From JAAYPI01 sp036734385 (lineage in GTDB: Bacteria > Bacteroidota > Bacteroidia > Bacteroidales > Paludibacteraceae): DNA of 64,000 bases. The notes below the pieces were generated by a model. That model saw nothing but the letters and a program-made list of their open reading frames with translations. It searched no databases and was not told the origin of the DNA. A program made the translations under genes and the position numbers. How positions within the stretch are numbered: the stretch's first letter is position 1; each line of letters opens with the position of its first letter. Of this stretch, positions 35,459 to 44,412 are shown one piece after another. The stretch lies in the NCBI GenBank assembly GCA_036734385.1, contig DAIMYQ010000004.1, positions 1-64,000 of the forward strand, written 5' to 3'.

Positions 35459-36951
35459 TAATGATTATTGATATCTTTTATAATTGTATTAATACCCAAA
35501 AATTCCGAACAAGTAATAATGGAACCTATAATTACACCAAGAATTCCATGAGAATTGATATTTTGTCCCGTCATAAATAAATTGGGTATTCGTGTTCGTT
35601 GCGAAACCAATGTTTGTACAGGTGAATTTTTATCACGGATTATTCCGTACATAGAACCTTCTTTTGTTCCTGTATAATTGATGTATGTTAATGGAGATGA
35701 ACTTGAATAGGATTCAATGTTGGCAAGGATGCCTGGGAATGATTTTTCAAGTGTCTCTAGTAATCGGTGGGCTTTTTTTTCTTTAAATTCTAAATAGTCA
35801 TTACCTCGTTTTTCCACCTCAGTTCCATCCCATTTGGCTACTTCGCTGTATTTCATGTAACCAATGAGCAAAGCTCCTTCGGAAAAATTGCCACCATTTT
35901 CGGGAGCTTGGTGCATATACAAGAAATTCAAGGGCCAGTTTTTTTCTGTATAATTTTCGGATTCCCAAGTGTTTTTGATTGCGTAATAGTAAAAATTAGA
36001 ATTTAAATAGGGAACAGTATTTTTTTTAAATTTGATATACACAGTAAAATTAGAAATGGTATTTTCCAAATTGGTAACTCTTTCTCGGTAAGCTTTACGA
36101 ATAAGCGGAGTATTTAGTTTTTCTAATGTCAACTGTGGATGCATATTCGAAATGAAGCTTTTTGCTTCAATTGTTTCGCCGTTTTTCAGTTCCACAGAGA
36201 TAGCTCTTTCGTCATTGCAATTAATCTTTTCTACTTCCGAGTTGGTGAGAATTTCCCCTCCAAATTTGTTGATAGAATTGGCTAATGATTTAGCAATACT
36301 ATCACTACCTCCCACTATTCTGTAAGCACTTTGAATATAAAAATTATGAATCAAGGCATGGATATACATCGGTGTTTTGTCCTTTTTCCCTGCATACAAA
36401 GGTAGATTCCCGGTAAGCACATTTTGCAAAACCTCGTCTTTGGTAATGGAATTGAGAAATTCATTTACGCTCCATTTCACCGTGTGTGGACTCAAAAAAA
36501 CACTGTCATTAATTTCATTGATGTTGTACAATGGAGATTCTTTTGCCACATCTACAATGGAATGAACATAATTTTCAAGCGATTGTTTTTCTTTGGGAAA
36601 TCGCTGAGATAGGCTTTCAATGAAATGATCATAACCCATTGGAATTTTAAAAATTTCACCATTTGTTGCAATCGTGTCAAATCCTGATTCATCCAATTTT
36701 CGTAACCTAACCGTATCCAATAAATTTAGGTAACTGAAATATCGGTGTAGCACTTGACCTTCGTCCATGCTCCCAATGTAGTGCATTCCGGTATCGTAGG
36801 TAACTCCGTTGCGACGAAATGTTTGCAAACAACCGCCTATCTGATAATGTTTCTCAAGGACGATGACTTTATACCCGAATTTGCTTAGTATATATCCGCA
36901 TACCAAGCCTCCCAGTCCACTCCCTATTATAGCTACATCGTATTTCTTCAT
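35458..36951 (-). CDS. CrtI/retinol-saturase-like FAD-dependent oxidoreductase
   Basis: 497 residues from ATG 36951 (a TTG three codons earlier would overlap the upstream stop). N-terminal FAD motif IIGSGLGGLVCGY, then VLEKHYQIGGCLQTF and YDTGMHYIG. The C-terminal FAD block is IPNLFMTGQNINSHGILGVIIGS. The family includes phytoene desaturases and all-trans-retinol saturases, acting on conjugated polyene chains. In this cluster it most likely desaturates or isomerises the polyene or a lipid partner. Five bases separate it from the MMPL gene upstream. A damaged second copy follows directly. Confidence 0.85.
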   Translation of the reverse strand: MKKYDVAIIGSGLGGLVCGYILSKFGYKVIVLEKHYQIGGCLQTFRRNGVTYDTGMHYIGSMDEGQVLHRYFSYLNLLDTVRLRKLDESGFDTIATNGEIFKIPMGYDHFIESLSQRFPKEKQSLENYVHSIVDVAKESPLYNINEINDSVFLSPHTVKWSVNEFLNSITKDEVLQNVLTGNLPLYAGKKDKTPMYIHALIHNFYIQSAYRIVGGSDSIAKSLANSINKFGGEILTNSEVEKINCNDERAISVELKNGETIEAKSFISNMHPQLTLEKLNTPLIRKAYRERVTNLENTISNFTVYIKFKKNTVPYLNSNFYYYAIKNTWESENYTEKNWPLNFLYMHQAPENGGNFSEGALLIGYMKYSEVAKWDGTEVEKRGNDYLEFKEKKAHRLLETLEKSFPGILANIESYSSSSPLTYINYTGTKEGSMYGIIRDKNSPVQTLVSQRTRIPNLFMTGQNINSHGILGVIIGSIITCSEFLGINTIIKDINNH

Positions 36952-36956
36952 TATTG

Positions 36957-39900
36957 TCAATTTGCAAGTATAGTATAATTGTCAGAATTTGTCTTTAGGC
37001 ACAAATTCTCCATGCTCATAAACATCTCGTAATTTTTATTCTTTTTATCGACTAATATAAACATTGGTCTATCTTTTTTTATAAAAGGCTCAATCATTTC
37101 AATATTATCAGGGTTGATTATTGTAATAAAATCAAATGCTATGTTTTTCGGTTGTGTATTAAATTGTACTCGATTTGGCAAAGAAGCACAATTGGATGCG
37201 AGAGCAATTTTATCTTCATCAACGTCAAAAGCAATTATTTGCAGGTCTTTTTTTACCAAAGAACACATAAGTACAAAAACTCCATATGCACAAAAGGGGT
37301 TGAGCATGGTGCCGTTATTGGGCAATAAATTAATTAGTTTTTCGAAATTTTCATACTGTTTCAATTGGTGTTTGGCATATTTTTCTATGCCGGCTCCCTT
37401 GTAAATATAGTTGTGATACACCAAACTGTGGTAATAAGCCGGTGTTTCGCATTGTTGTTGCAAAATTGAGTATTCTCGTTTATATAGCTGGCGAATTTGT
37501 TTGGTGCGGTGTGTATAATTTTCGCCGAATTGTTTGTTTTCAGGCGATATTCGTTCTAGAATTTCCATCGTTATTTTACCTCTGCGGAGTAACAATTCAG
37601 ATTTTGGTAATGCGTGTCCAATGCCATGAACGATAAGGGGAATAATATCTACGTTTAACTGTTCGGCAAGAAAAAATGCCCCACGATGGAAACGTAAAAT
37701 GGAACAATCTTCAGAGCGTGTTCCTTCCGGAAAGATAGCGACAGAATAACCCTTATTGATGATAGAGGCTAATTTTTCAATACTATTTTCAATGCCATTC
37801 ATTACGGGGTAAAAATCGGCATATCTTATCAGTTTGCCATAAAAAGGAGAGTTCCATACCCATTCGTTAGTCAGTACCACTATTTTAGGAGAGAGCATCA
37901 ATACAAACATTAAATCTAAGTGGGATTGATGGTTACAAATAATGATTCCGGGTTTTTCAAAGGTTTCCTTGTATTTATTCTCAATTTTTGTTTGTACCAA
38001 CGGAAGATGCTTTACAACAAAACGAGATGTTTTAAATAATGCTTTGTGATACTTCAATCTGCGTTTTTCTGTTTTTTTCCTGAATCCAAACAGGGTAAAG
38101 CCATAAACGGTAAGGCAGAAACTTCCTGCCAAAAAGAACAAAAACGAATAAATGGTTGCGAAAGAATGTGTAAAGGTTACCGGAATTAGTCGTTTTTTGC
38201 CTTTTTTGGTGGTAATATAGCTATAGAGCAATGGGGGAATTACGTACGAAATAATCACAACCGAAATCATCCCAATAATAGTAACATTCGCCAATGATCG
38301 CATCGCCGGGTGTTTCGCAAAAACCAAGGTTCCAATACCAATAAACATGGTAATGGCGGATAAAGCAACGGCTTGCTTGTAAGAGGCAAGTAGTTTTCGC
38401 TTATATCCGTACTCATTCATCATTCCGTCCATCATAAATATGGTGTAGTCGTCACCTAAACCGAAAATAAATGTGGCAAGAATGATGTTTACAATATTGA
38501 ATCGAATGTCAAACATTGACATGATTCCCAAAATCCAAATCCAGCTTATTGCCATTGGAAGAAATGAAATCAAACTGAGTTCTAACCTTCCAAATGAAAT
38601 GGTTAAAAACGCTAAGACAAGGAAGCTACACAAATACAATACTGTGTTAAAGTCAGTGGAAAGTACACTTAATAGTGATTTTGAGAAACTTTCTGAATCG
38701 AACACAAATGAGTTCCCTTTGGTAAGAGTTTTAGAAACATCTCCGCTTTTTTCGGGAGTTGTATAAAGGACGGTAATTACTGCTGCTCTATTGTTTTTTT
38801 GGATAAGATAGTCTTTTACGAAATTATTCGTAATAATTGAAAAAAACGATGTGGGCTGAACGGTGTACGTTTGATCTAATTGATTGAAGAACAAATCAAA
38901 ACTTTGTTCTTTGAAACCGACTGCATGACCTTGTTCGAGTAAGTTCTTTTTCAGAGATTCTTTGCGAGTAGCCCAAAAAGAATTCCAACGTTCAATTTTG
39001 ATTTTTTGCAAGGAATCAGAGGGCAAAAAAGCTCCGACTCCGGCGGTTTGTAGTATTTCTCCCGAAGCATGCAGCGAATCTATGACTGGTCGTTGCTTTT
39101 CATACTCTCTCAGAGCGGTTTCTATTGTTTTTCCTTCGGCAACATAATACACGTTTTTTTTGCCCAAGGTGGTAAAATCGCTTATTTCATTGAAGGCTTT
39201 GCGTTGTTCAGATTTCATGAAATTTATTTTGTTCATGTCCGATTCGAATGAAACGCCAAACGAAAAAACGAAAAATAAGGCAGTTAAGACTAATATACCA
39301 AGAAGAATATATTGATTCTTTTCGTAACGGTATCCTGTTATTTTATCAAAGAAATTCTGTTTGGTATGTTCCGGTTCTATTTTCGTTTTTTGTATCAAAT
39401 GGGGCATAAAAATAAGGACAAAAAACAAGGTGCCAATCAAAGAAAATGCTGCAAACAAACCGAAGTCTCGCATAGAATCGGCACTAATGAACAGTAAACT
39501 TAGGAAAGCTCCAATGGTTGTGATACTACCCGTTACCATTGGTGAAGCTAAATCTTTTATAACTTTCGAAACATCTTGCTCGTGCTTGGCATGAATTAAA
39601 AAGTGTAAAGAATAACTTATTGCAATCCCGAAAATAACGGAACCGGCTCCTATCGCAATCGCCGATATTGTTCCTTTAACGAAATATAGTGCAGCTAATG
39701 ACAGTAATGCTCCAAAAACTACAGGAACGGCAATCAATATAATGGATTTGAAACTTCGGAAAAACCAAAATAGTAATGATAAAATCAGAATAACTGCTAT
39801 AATGATTGATATATACGAATCTTTTTTAATTTGCTCTGCATTCGTCACTGCAATTGGAGCCGAACCAAAATAGGTGATATTTACAGAATGATTAAATTGT

Positions 39901-40637
39901 TTACTTACTCGCTGAACTCCGGAATCTATGATGGCAACTAAATCTTTGTTTTTTGCTGTTTCACTTGCAGAATGAGCCGATGTGATGAAAAACATCAAAT
40001 GATTTCCTTTCTTTGAAAAAATATAATCGTTATAATCTTCATATTGATCACTTACTTGGAAATTTTTCAATCGCAGGAGGGTAGAACCTGATAAATGCAA
40101 CGGGTCGGCAATCGTGTTCTTTTTTAATATCATGCCTGCAGGAGAGACAAGAATTTTTTTGTTATTTTCCAGTAATTTATAAATTTTATCAGGCTGTAAT
40201 ATTGAATCAATATGTTGATAATCTGATTCTTCCAAAAAATAAGGGATGTTTTGAGTGATGAAATTGGAAACTTCAAATATTTGTTCTTGATTTACTTTGT
40301 AAAACATCTCTTTTACCAAAGATTTGTTTTCGGTTGCAGAATCAATGTAACCGGCGAAAACTTCTGCAGCTTCTGCTAGTTTTTCTTTTCCCTCATCGGT
40401 GTCAGCATTTTTTGTTGAGAAACGAATGATTATTTTATCAGCAATTTGAATGTTCTTGTATACAAAATTTATTTTTTCGCTGTTTTTATCATTCGGCATA
40501 AAGCCCGAAATATCTTCTTCCAAAGAAATTTTAGAAGCACATATTCCCATTACTCCCAATAAAATAACAAGAAGTGAGATGCGAAACCATTTATGATTCC
40601 GCAAAAAAGAATATATATGTAAAAAGAATTCAGTCAT
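36957..40637 (-). CDS. MMPL-family exporter fused to a lipid acyltransferase and a methyltransferase-like domain
   Basis: 1226 residues, three parts. (1) RND/MMPL transporter, residues ~1-820, with about a dozen membrane helices in two sets, large periplasmic loops and the GLGDDYTIFMMDG motif in the second set (near residue 727). (2) LPLAT acyltransferase, ~860-1080, with NHQSHLD (near 902) and FPEGTRS (near 972). (3) A C-terminal segment, ~1100-1226, resembling a Rossmann methyltransferase; its motif I is degenerate (LNPFCAYG), so activity is doubtful. MMPL proteins export lipids and pigments such as xanthomonadin and aryl polyenes. It follows the glycosyltransferase gene by 1 base. Confidence 0.85.
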   Translation of the reverse strand: MTEFFLHIYSFLRNHKWFRISLLVILLGVMGICASKISLEEDISGFMPNDKNSEKINFVYKNIQIADKIIIRFSTKNADTDEGKEKLAEAAEVFAGYIDSATENKSLVKEMFYKVNQEQIFEVSNFITQNIPYFLEESDYQHIDSILQPDKIYKLLENNKKILVSPAGMILKKNTIADPLHLSGSTLLRLKNFQVSDQYEDYNDYIFSKKGNHLMFFITSAHSASETAKNKDLVAIIDSGVQRVSKQFNHSVNITYFGSAPIAVTNAEQIKKDSYISIIIAVILILSLLFWFFRSFKSIILIAVPVVFGALLSLAALYFVKGTISAIAIGAGSVIFGIAISYSLHFLIHAKHEQDVSKVIKDLASPMVTGSITTIGAFLSLLFISADSMRDFGLFAAFSLIGTLFFVLIFMPHLIQKTKIEPEHTKQNFFDKITGYRYEKNQYILLGILVLTALFFVFSFGVSFESDMNKINFMKSEQRKAFNEISDFTTLGKKNVYYVAEGKTIETALREYEKQRPVIDSLHASGEILQTAGVGAFLPSDSLQKIKIERWNSFWATRKESLKKNLLEQGHAVGFKEQSFDLFFNQLDQTYTVQPTSFFSIITNNFVKDYLIQKNNRAAVITVLYTTPEKSGDVSKTLTKGNSFVFDSESFSKSLLSVLSTDFNTVLYLCSFLVLAFLTISFGRLELSLISFLPMAISWIWILGIMSMFDIRFNIVNIILATFIFGLGDDYTIFMMDGMMNEYGYKRKLLASYKQAVALSAITMFIGIGTLVFAKHPAMRSLANVTIIGMISVVIISYVIPPLLYSYITTKKGKKRLIPVTFTHSFATIYSFLFFLAGSFCLTVYGFTLFGFRKKTEKRRLKYHKALFKTSRFVVKHLPLVQTKIENKYKETFEKPGIIICNHQSHLDLMFVLMLSPKIVVLTNEWVWNSPFYGKLIRYADFYPVMNGIENSIEKLASIINKGYSVAIFPEGTRSEDCSILRFHRGAFFLAEQLNVDIIPLIVHGIGHALPKSELLLRRGKITMEILERISPENKQFGENYTHRTKQIRQLYKREYSILQQQCETPAYYHSLVYHNYIYKGAGIEKYAKHQLKQYENFEKLINLLPNNGTMLNPFCAYGVFVLMCSLVKKDLQIIAFDVDEDKIALASNCASLPNRVQFNTQPKNIAFDFITIINPDNIEMIEPFIKKDRPMFILVDKKNKNYEMFMSMENLCLKTNSDNYTILAN

Positions 40638-40638
40638 T

Positions 40639-41403
40639 CTACTTTTTAGTTAACTTATGAATGAACATAGATGGATATCCGTACAAAATTGCCAAAATAA
40701 CGAGTACGGTGTTTAATAAACTGATTCTAAAAAAATCCTGAAACGGACGAAAATGTGATACTTTTTCGTCTTTTGGTGGGTAATATACTGAAATTTTTAT
40801 TGGTCGCATATCAATTCCACGCCAAGCGGAAAAAACCAGCATTTCTAATTCTGCTTCGTATCGATTTGTCCAAACTTTCATGTTTCCCATTCTTTCTAAA
40901 GGGTAAAGTCTATAACCTGATTGTGTATCGGGCAAATTAATTCCTGTTTGTAAACGATACCAAAAATTGGAAAATTTATTGGCAAAGGAGCTTCCCCCAT
41001 CCATATTTGCTTGTTGTAATAACCGACTGCCTACTACAAAAGAATCAGGGTGCTGTTCTATTTCAGTTACAAAATTTACAATGTCTTTGGCATAATGTTG
41101 TCCATCCGAATCAATTGTTAAGGCATAGTGGAATCCTGATGATAATGCCTTTTTGAATCCCGTAGTTAGTGCACTTCCTTTTCCCTTATTCGAAGCATAT
41201 TCTATAATTTCAATTCTATTGGCATAGGTTTTTAGTAATTCACTTGTAGAATCGGTTGAACCATCGTTTACCACAATAATATCGGCAGTAAATTCAAGAA
41301 TAGAATTTATTACTTGTCCAATCGTTTTTTCATTATTGTATGTCGGAACGACTACTACTATTTTTAAATCACGTAATCGTTCTGCTATAGATTTTTCGCT
41401 CAT
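40639..41403 (-). CDS. Glycosyltransferase family 2
   Basis: 254 residues from ATG 41403, which overlaps the upstream dehydratase stop in an ATGA; an earlier in-frame ATG at 41439 would overlap that gene far more. The GT-A fold is recognisable from VVVPTYNNEKTIGQVI, NDGSTDST and the DXD motif ALTIDSDGQHY, and a C-terminal membrane helix follows (LLNTVLVILAILYGYP). Aryl polyene and flexirubin clusters commonly include such an enzyme, thought to act on the polar or lipid part. Sugar donor unknown. Confidence 0.85.
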   Translation of the reverse strand: MSEKSIAERLRDLKIVVVVPTYNNEKTIGQVINSILEFTADIIVVNDGSTDSTSELLKTYANRIEIIEYASNKGKGSALTTGFKKALSSGFHYALTIDSDGQHYAKDIVNFVTEIEQHPDSFVVGSRLLQQANMDGGSSFANKFSNFWYRLQTGINLPDTQSGYRLYPLERMGNMKVWTNRYEAELEMLVFSAWRGIDMRPIKISVYYPPKDEKVSHFRPFQDFFRISLLNTVLVILAILYGYPSMFIHKLTKK

Positions 41404-41774
41404 AAAATAGTATAAATGGCACTCATTTTTGTAAAACAAGTATCGGCGTTTTCTACGATTAGGTTAGCTGAAATAGTTCCGTCTTCATTTTTCTTTGAAG
41501 TTATTTTGAAGCTTATTATTGTTGTCGAATCTGGAATGATAACTTGCAGAAATTTAACGTTTCGCATTGTTTTCATAAACAGTTTTAAGTCGTAGTGAGA
41601 TTCGATCAATTGTTTTAATATCTCAATGATACAAACTCCTGGTGTAATGGGGTTTCCAGGGAAATGAGCATTGTAAATAGGGTGTTTTTCATTGAAGGAA
41701 ACATCAACATCAAAACCTGTTGCTGTATTGCGTTTTCCCTTTATCATATATAAGTTATCTAGCATCATAATCAT
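41400..41774 (-). CDS. FabZ/ApeI-like beta-hydroxyacyl-ACP dehydratase
   Basis: 124 residues, single hot-dog fold. The catalytic pair is spaced as in FabZ: His37 (HFPGNPITPG) and Glu51, 14 apart. It removes water from 3-hydroxyacyl-ACP to give the trans double bond of the growing polyene. It overlaps the ApeN-like lipoprotein gene and the glycosyltransferase gene by 4 bases each (ATGA), indicating tight coupling. The second dehydratase of the cluster is at 48066-48485. Confidence 0.85.
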   Translation of the reverse strand: MIMMLDNLYMIKGKRNTATGFDVDVSFNEKHPIYNAHFPGNPITPGVCIIEILKQLIESHYDLKLFMKTMRNVKFLQVIIPDSTTIISFKITSKKNEDGTISANLIVENADTCFTKMSAIYTIL

Positions 41775-42373
41775 TTAATAGGCGTAAATGTGTATGTGAT
41801 ATTATGTTTACTGTTTCTAAATATGATTGTATCATTTGAGTTTCTCAAAATTCCTGTTTCTTCCTTCTCTTTTGCACGGCTGGCAAGCGGAATTCGTTTT
41901 GCCCATGCAATTCTTCCGGAATTATTCAATTCATATTGAAATTTGGTAGAATTGTAAATAATAAATTGCCTGTTTTCGGGCACATTGGCTTCCATAAAAA
42001 TAAAAGCCAAATCAGAGGCAAGCATTCGCTTAATATACCACTTATCCAATTTTGATAGAATGGATAAAATTTTGCAATTGCCTTCACTTGTTTGAAATGA
42101 GAAGCTTTTGATTCCAAATTCGTTCATAAACATTCCTGTAACCGTATCTTGTTTCAGTTTTGCAATTGTGATTCCCGAAATTTGTGCATCTTTAATAGAA
42201 ATAGTTGTTCTTAGTCGAAGGTTGGACGAATCGGGGAAAATAAAACAGGATATTTCATTTGCAGAGGTCGAAGAATTAGCTCCATTCGAACTGATTTTTT
42301 GTGCACATGATGACCCGAAAAGAACTATGTTAATTGATACGAAACAAATCGTCAGAAATCGCTTTGTTGACAT
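41771..42373 (-). CDS. ApeN-like outer-membrane lipoprotein (DUF3261-like)
   Basis: 200 residues. The lipobox LFGSSC (Cys23) follows a signal peptide. The rest is predicted beta-rich, with ISGITIAKLKQDTVTGMFMNEFGIKSFSF, and resembles the LolB-like lipoproteins found beside LolA-like carriers in aryl polyene clusters. The likely job is to accept lipid at the outer membrane. The start overlaps the LolA-like gene by 44 bases, a long overlap, but no later start keeps the lipobox. Family assignment is by context and fold only. Confidence 0.65.
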   Translation of the reverse strand: MSTKRFLTICFVSINIVLFGSSCAQKISSNGANSSTSANEISCFIFPDSSNLRLRTTISIKDAQISGITIAKLKQDTVTGMFMNEFGIKSFSFQTSEGNCKILSILSKLDKWYIKRMLASDLAFIFMEANVPENRQFIIYNSTKFQYELNNSGRIAWAKRIPLASRAKEKEETGILRNSNDTIIFRNSKHNITYTFTPIK

Positions 42374-42974
42374 GCTTGGTTGTAAAATTTATAATTGTTT
42401 TATCTCCGCCCTGTTCCATCATTTCTATGGTTTGTACTAACCAATCTTTTTTAGAAAATGTAAGAGAAACGGTTGTCATCATTTTCTTCAATTCTTTGTC
42501 TTTGGGTGTCATTTTCACCACTACCGTATTTTGCCCCACATAATATTGTGATGAAAATTTGTTTTCATTGGTAAGCATTGTTCCGTTTACGCAACCAATC
42601 ATTATTTCACTTATTCCTCTGAATAGTTTATTCGTGTTTGCATCAAATTTATCCGTTCTGCTTTCGTTTTTGATTAAAACTTTTCCACCACTCAAAATAA
42701 AAAGATATTTATAGGGAGTGTCATATTGCCAACGCAAACTGTTTTGTTTTTTGAAGTACATGATTCCTTCAGAAACAAATTTTTCTGCCAAAACGGATAT
42801 CTCTTTTTTTTGAGTAAAGTTGCATTGCAAAGAACTAGTTGTTGACGATATCTTTGAAATATTTGATTTAATCTCTTGTTTTTGAGTTTCTGTTGCTGAT
42901 TTTAAATTTTCGGCATTTGCTATGCCCGTTGAAAGCAAACAAATCAAGCAAACAATACATTTCACAAATTTCAT
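42330..42974 (-). CDS. LolA-like periplasmic lipoprotein carrier (ApeL-type)
   Basis: 214 residues from ATG 42974 (MKFVKCIVCLICLLSTGIANA), which gives a clean signal peptide; the longer frame to 43007 is unlikely. The LolA fold is seen in SLQCNFTQKKEISVLAEKF, GIMYFKKQNSLRWQYDTPYKYLFI and LEI-type strands. LolA carries hydrophobic cargo between the membranes; here it probably chaperones the polyene lipid with the MMPL exporter and the ApeN-like lipoprotein. It is a cluster paralogue, not necessarily the housekeeping LolA. Confidence 0.85.
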   Translation of the reverse strand: MKFVKCIVCLICLLSTGIANAENLKSATETQKQEIKSNISKISSTTSSLQCNFTQKKEISVLAEKFVSEGIMYFKKQNSLRWQYDTPYKYLFILSGGKVLIKNESRTDKFDANTNKLFRGISEIMIGCVNGTMLTNENKFSSQYYVGQNTVVVKMTPKDKELKKMMTTVSLTFSKKDWLVQTIEMMEQGGDKTIINFTTKHVNKAISDDLFRIN

Positions 42975-42990
42975 AATATAACATTTAAAA

Positions 42991-43347
42991 TTACTGTTTT
43001 GCCACAAAAATTACACCAATCATAATGAGGACAACACCTATCCAACGTGTAGAGGGAATGCTTTCATTAAAAACGACTATGGAAGCAACCATTCCAAAAA
43101 TATAACTGATACTTATCATCGGATAAGCCATACTGAAGTCAAAATGTTTAAGAATATACATCCACAAAATGGTTGCAATGATTACGCTGACTCCCGAACA
43201 AGCTAACTGCCAATTTACCAATAATCTCTTGAAAAAATCAACAGAGAAATGAAAAGCTCCCATCTGAACAACGGCCAGTTTTAAAAAAATCTGAGTTATT
43301 ACTAGAAAAAAACATTGTATGGTTGAAAGCAACAATAATCTTAACAT
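42991..43347 (-). CDS. Small EamA/SMR-like membrane protein
   Basis: 118 residues with four predicted membrane helices (LLLLSTIQCFFLVITQIFLK; CSGVSVIIATILWMYIL; AYPMISISYIFGMVASIVVF; WIGVVLIMIGVIFVA). The shape and the AYPMISISYIFG motif are those of half-size DMT proteins such as ArnE/ArnF, which flip lipid-linked sugars. A flippase role for a polyprenyl- or lipid-linked intermediate made by the glycosyltransferase is a reasonable guess. It overlaps the KS-like gene by 7 bases. Confidence 0.8.
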   Translation of the reverse strand: MLRLLLLSTIQCFFLVITQIFLKLAVVQMGAFHFSVDFFKRLLVNWQLACSGVSVIIATILWMYILKHFDFSMAYPMISISYIFGMVASIVVFNESIPSTRWIGVVLIMIGVIFVAKQ

Positions 43348-44408
43348 GCTGATAATAGTACTAGTGAATGATCCTTGTTTTGAAAATGATTATATAACAA
43401 AATGTGTTTTATTTCTTTTTTTGTTTTGCCGGAAAGTATCATATGTGCCGGCATTTCTCCCTTTTGTATACAGCAGGCAGCGGATAGTAAACCATACGAT
43501 GATGCCGTATAATATTGACCGCATAATTGCTTGTAGTATCCAATGGAATCAGCACTAAATAAACTTCCAAGCACCTGTGAATATATTGTATCATTTTCTT
43601 TGTCGCCATTCATACCCGTGAGACATACATCTATATCCGAAAGTTGTAGTTGACATTCGTTCAAGAAGTTTTTGATTTTTTCTTCTACAGATATAGTGGG
43701 TTTATAAAACAAATCGAAACCTACTAATTTGGCGTAAGATTTTTCCGATTTTTTGTCCGAAAACAATAAACTAACACTCCCTTCTCCCGCAAATGAACCT
43801 GTAGAATTATTTTGTTTTAGAATTTCCAGGGTGTTTTTTACCTCTTTTTTCCAATAGTCGATACGTCCCAAAATAATAAAATAATTGGGTGTCATTTCGT
43901 CATTTCCAGTCACAAGAGCCGAATGTATCTCTTTTTTTTTGAACAATAAAAGAGCGTCCATTAAGGCATTTTCAAAAGAAACCCCTCGATGTATATATGT
44001 GTTATTGTAACCGTTACAACTTAAATTGATAGCTATTTGTGAGCTGATGGTGTTATGTGTTGATTGAATAAAATAGGTCGGTTGCAAGAATTTTTCTTCG
44101 TTGCGAATTAGTGCGTCGAGAAATTTTTCGGTGTCTTCCACACAACCCAAGCCTGTCCCTGTAATAATGGCGTCAGGTTTTTTAATTCCTGATTCTGCAA
44201 TGGCTTGTTTTGCCGATACGATAGCCCTTTTTATGATTTTACTCATTCTTCGAGATACAATCGGATCGAAATATTCTTTATAATTTGGTTCAATACAACG
44301 GATATGGGGTTGGCTATATGCAATGGGAAAAAAGATGCCATTCTTGGAAAGTGGTTCCTGAATAGAAATATTTCCTGTTCCATTTATGTAAATATCTTCT
44401 AATCTCAT
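43341..44408 (-). CDS. Ketosynthase-like protein without active-site cysteine (ApeC-type chain-length factor)
   Basis: 355 residues with the thiolase-fold pattern of beta-ketoacyl synthases (ITGTGLGCVEDTEKFLD; PTYFIQSTHNTISSQIAI). At the nucleophile position the sequence reads YIHRGVSFENAL, so no cysteine is present, and the downstream NAHGT and GH motifs are missing. This is the expected state of a chain-length factor, which pairs with an active ketosynthase. The gene directly upstream (4 bases) encodes a full ketosynthase with Cys158, the natural partner, analogous to the ApeO-ApeC heterodimer. Confidence 0.8.
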   Translation of the reverse strand: MRLEDIYINGTGNISIQEPLSKNGIFFPIAYSQPHIRCIEPNYKEYFDPIVSRRMSKIIKRAIVSAKQAIAESGIKKPDAIITGTGLGCVEDTEKFLDALIRNEEKFLQPTYFIQSTHNTISSQIAINLSCNGYNNTYIHRGVSFENALMDALLLFKKKEIHSALVTGNDEMTPNYFIILGRIDYWKKEVKNTLEILKQNNSTGSFAGEGSVSLLFSDKKSEKSYAKLVGFDLFYKPTISVEEKIKNFLNECQLQLSDIDVCLTGMNGDKENDTIYSQVLGSLFSADSIGYYKQLCGQYYTASSYGLLSAACCIQKGEMPAHMILSGKTKKEIKHILLYNHFQNKDHSLVLLSAC

Positions 44409-44412
44409 TACT

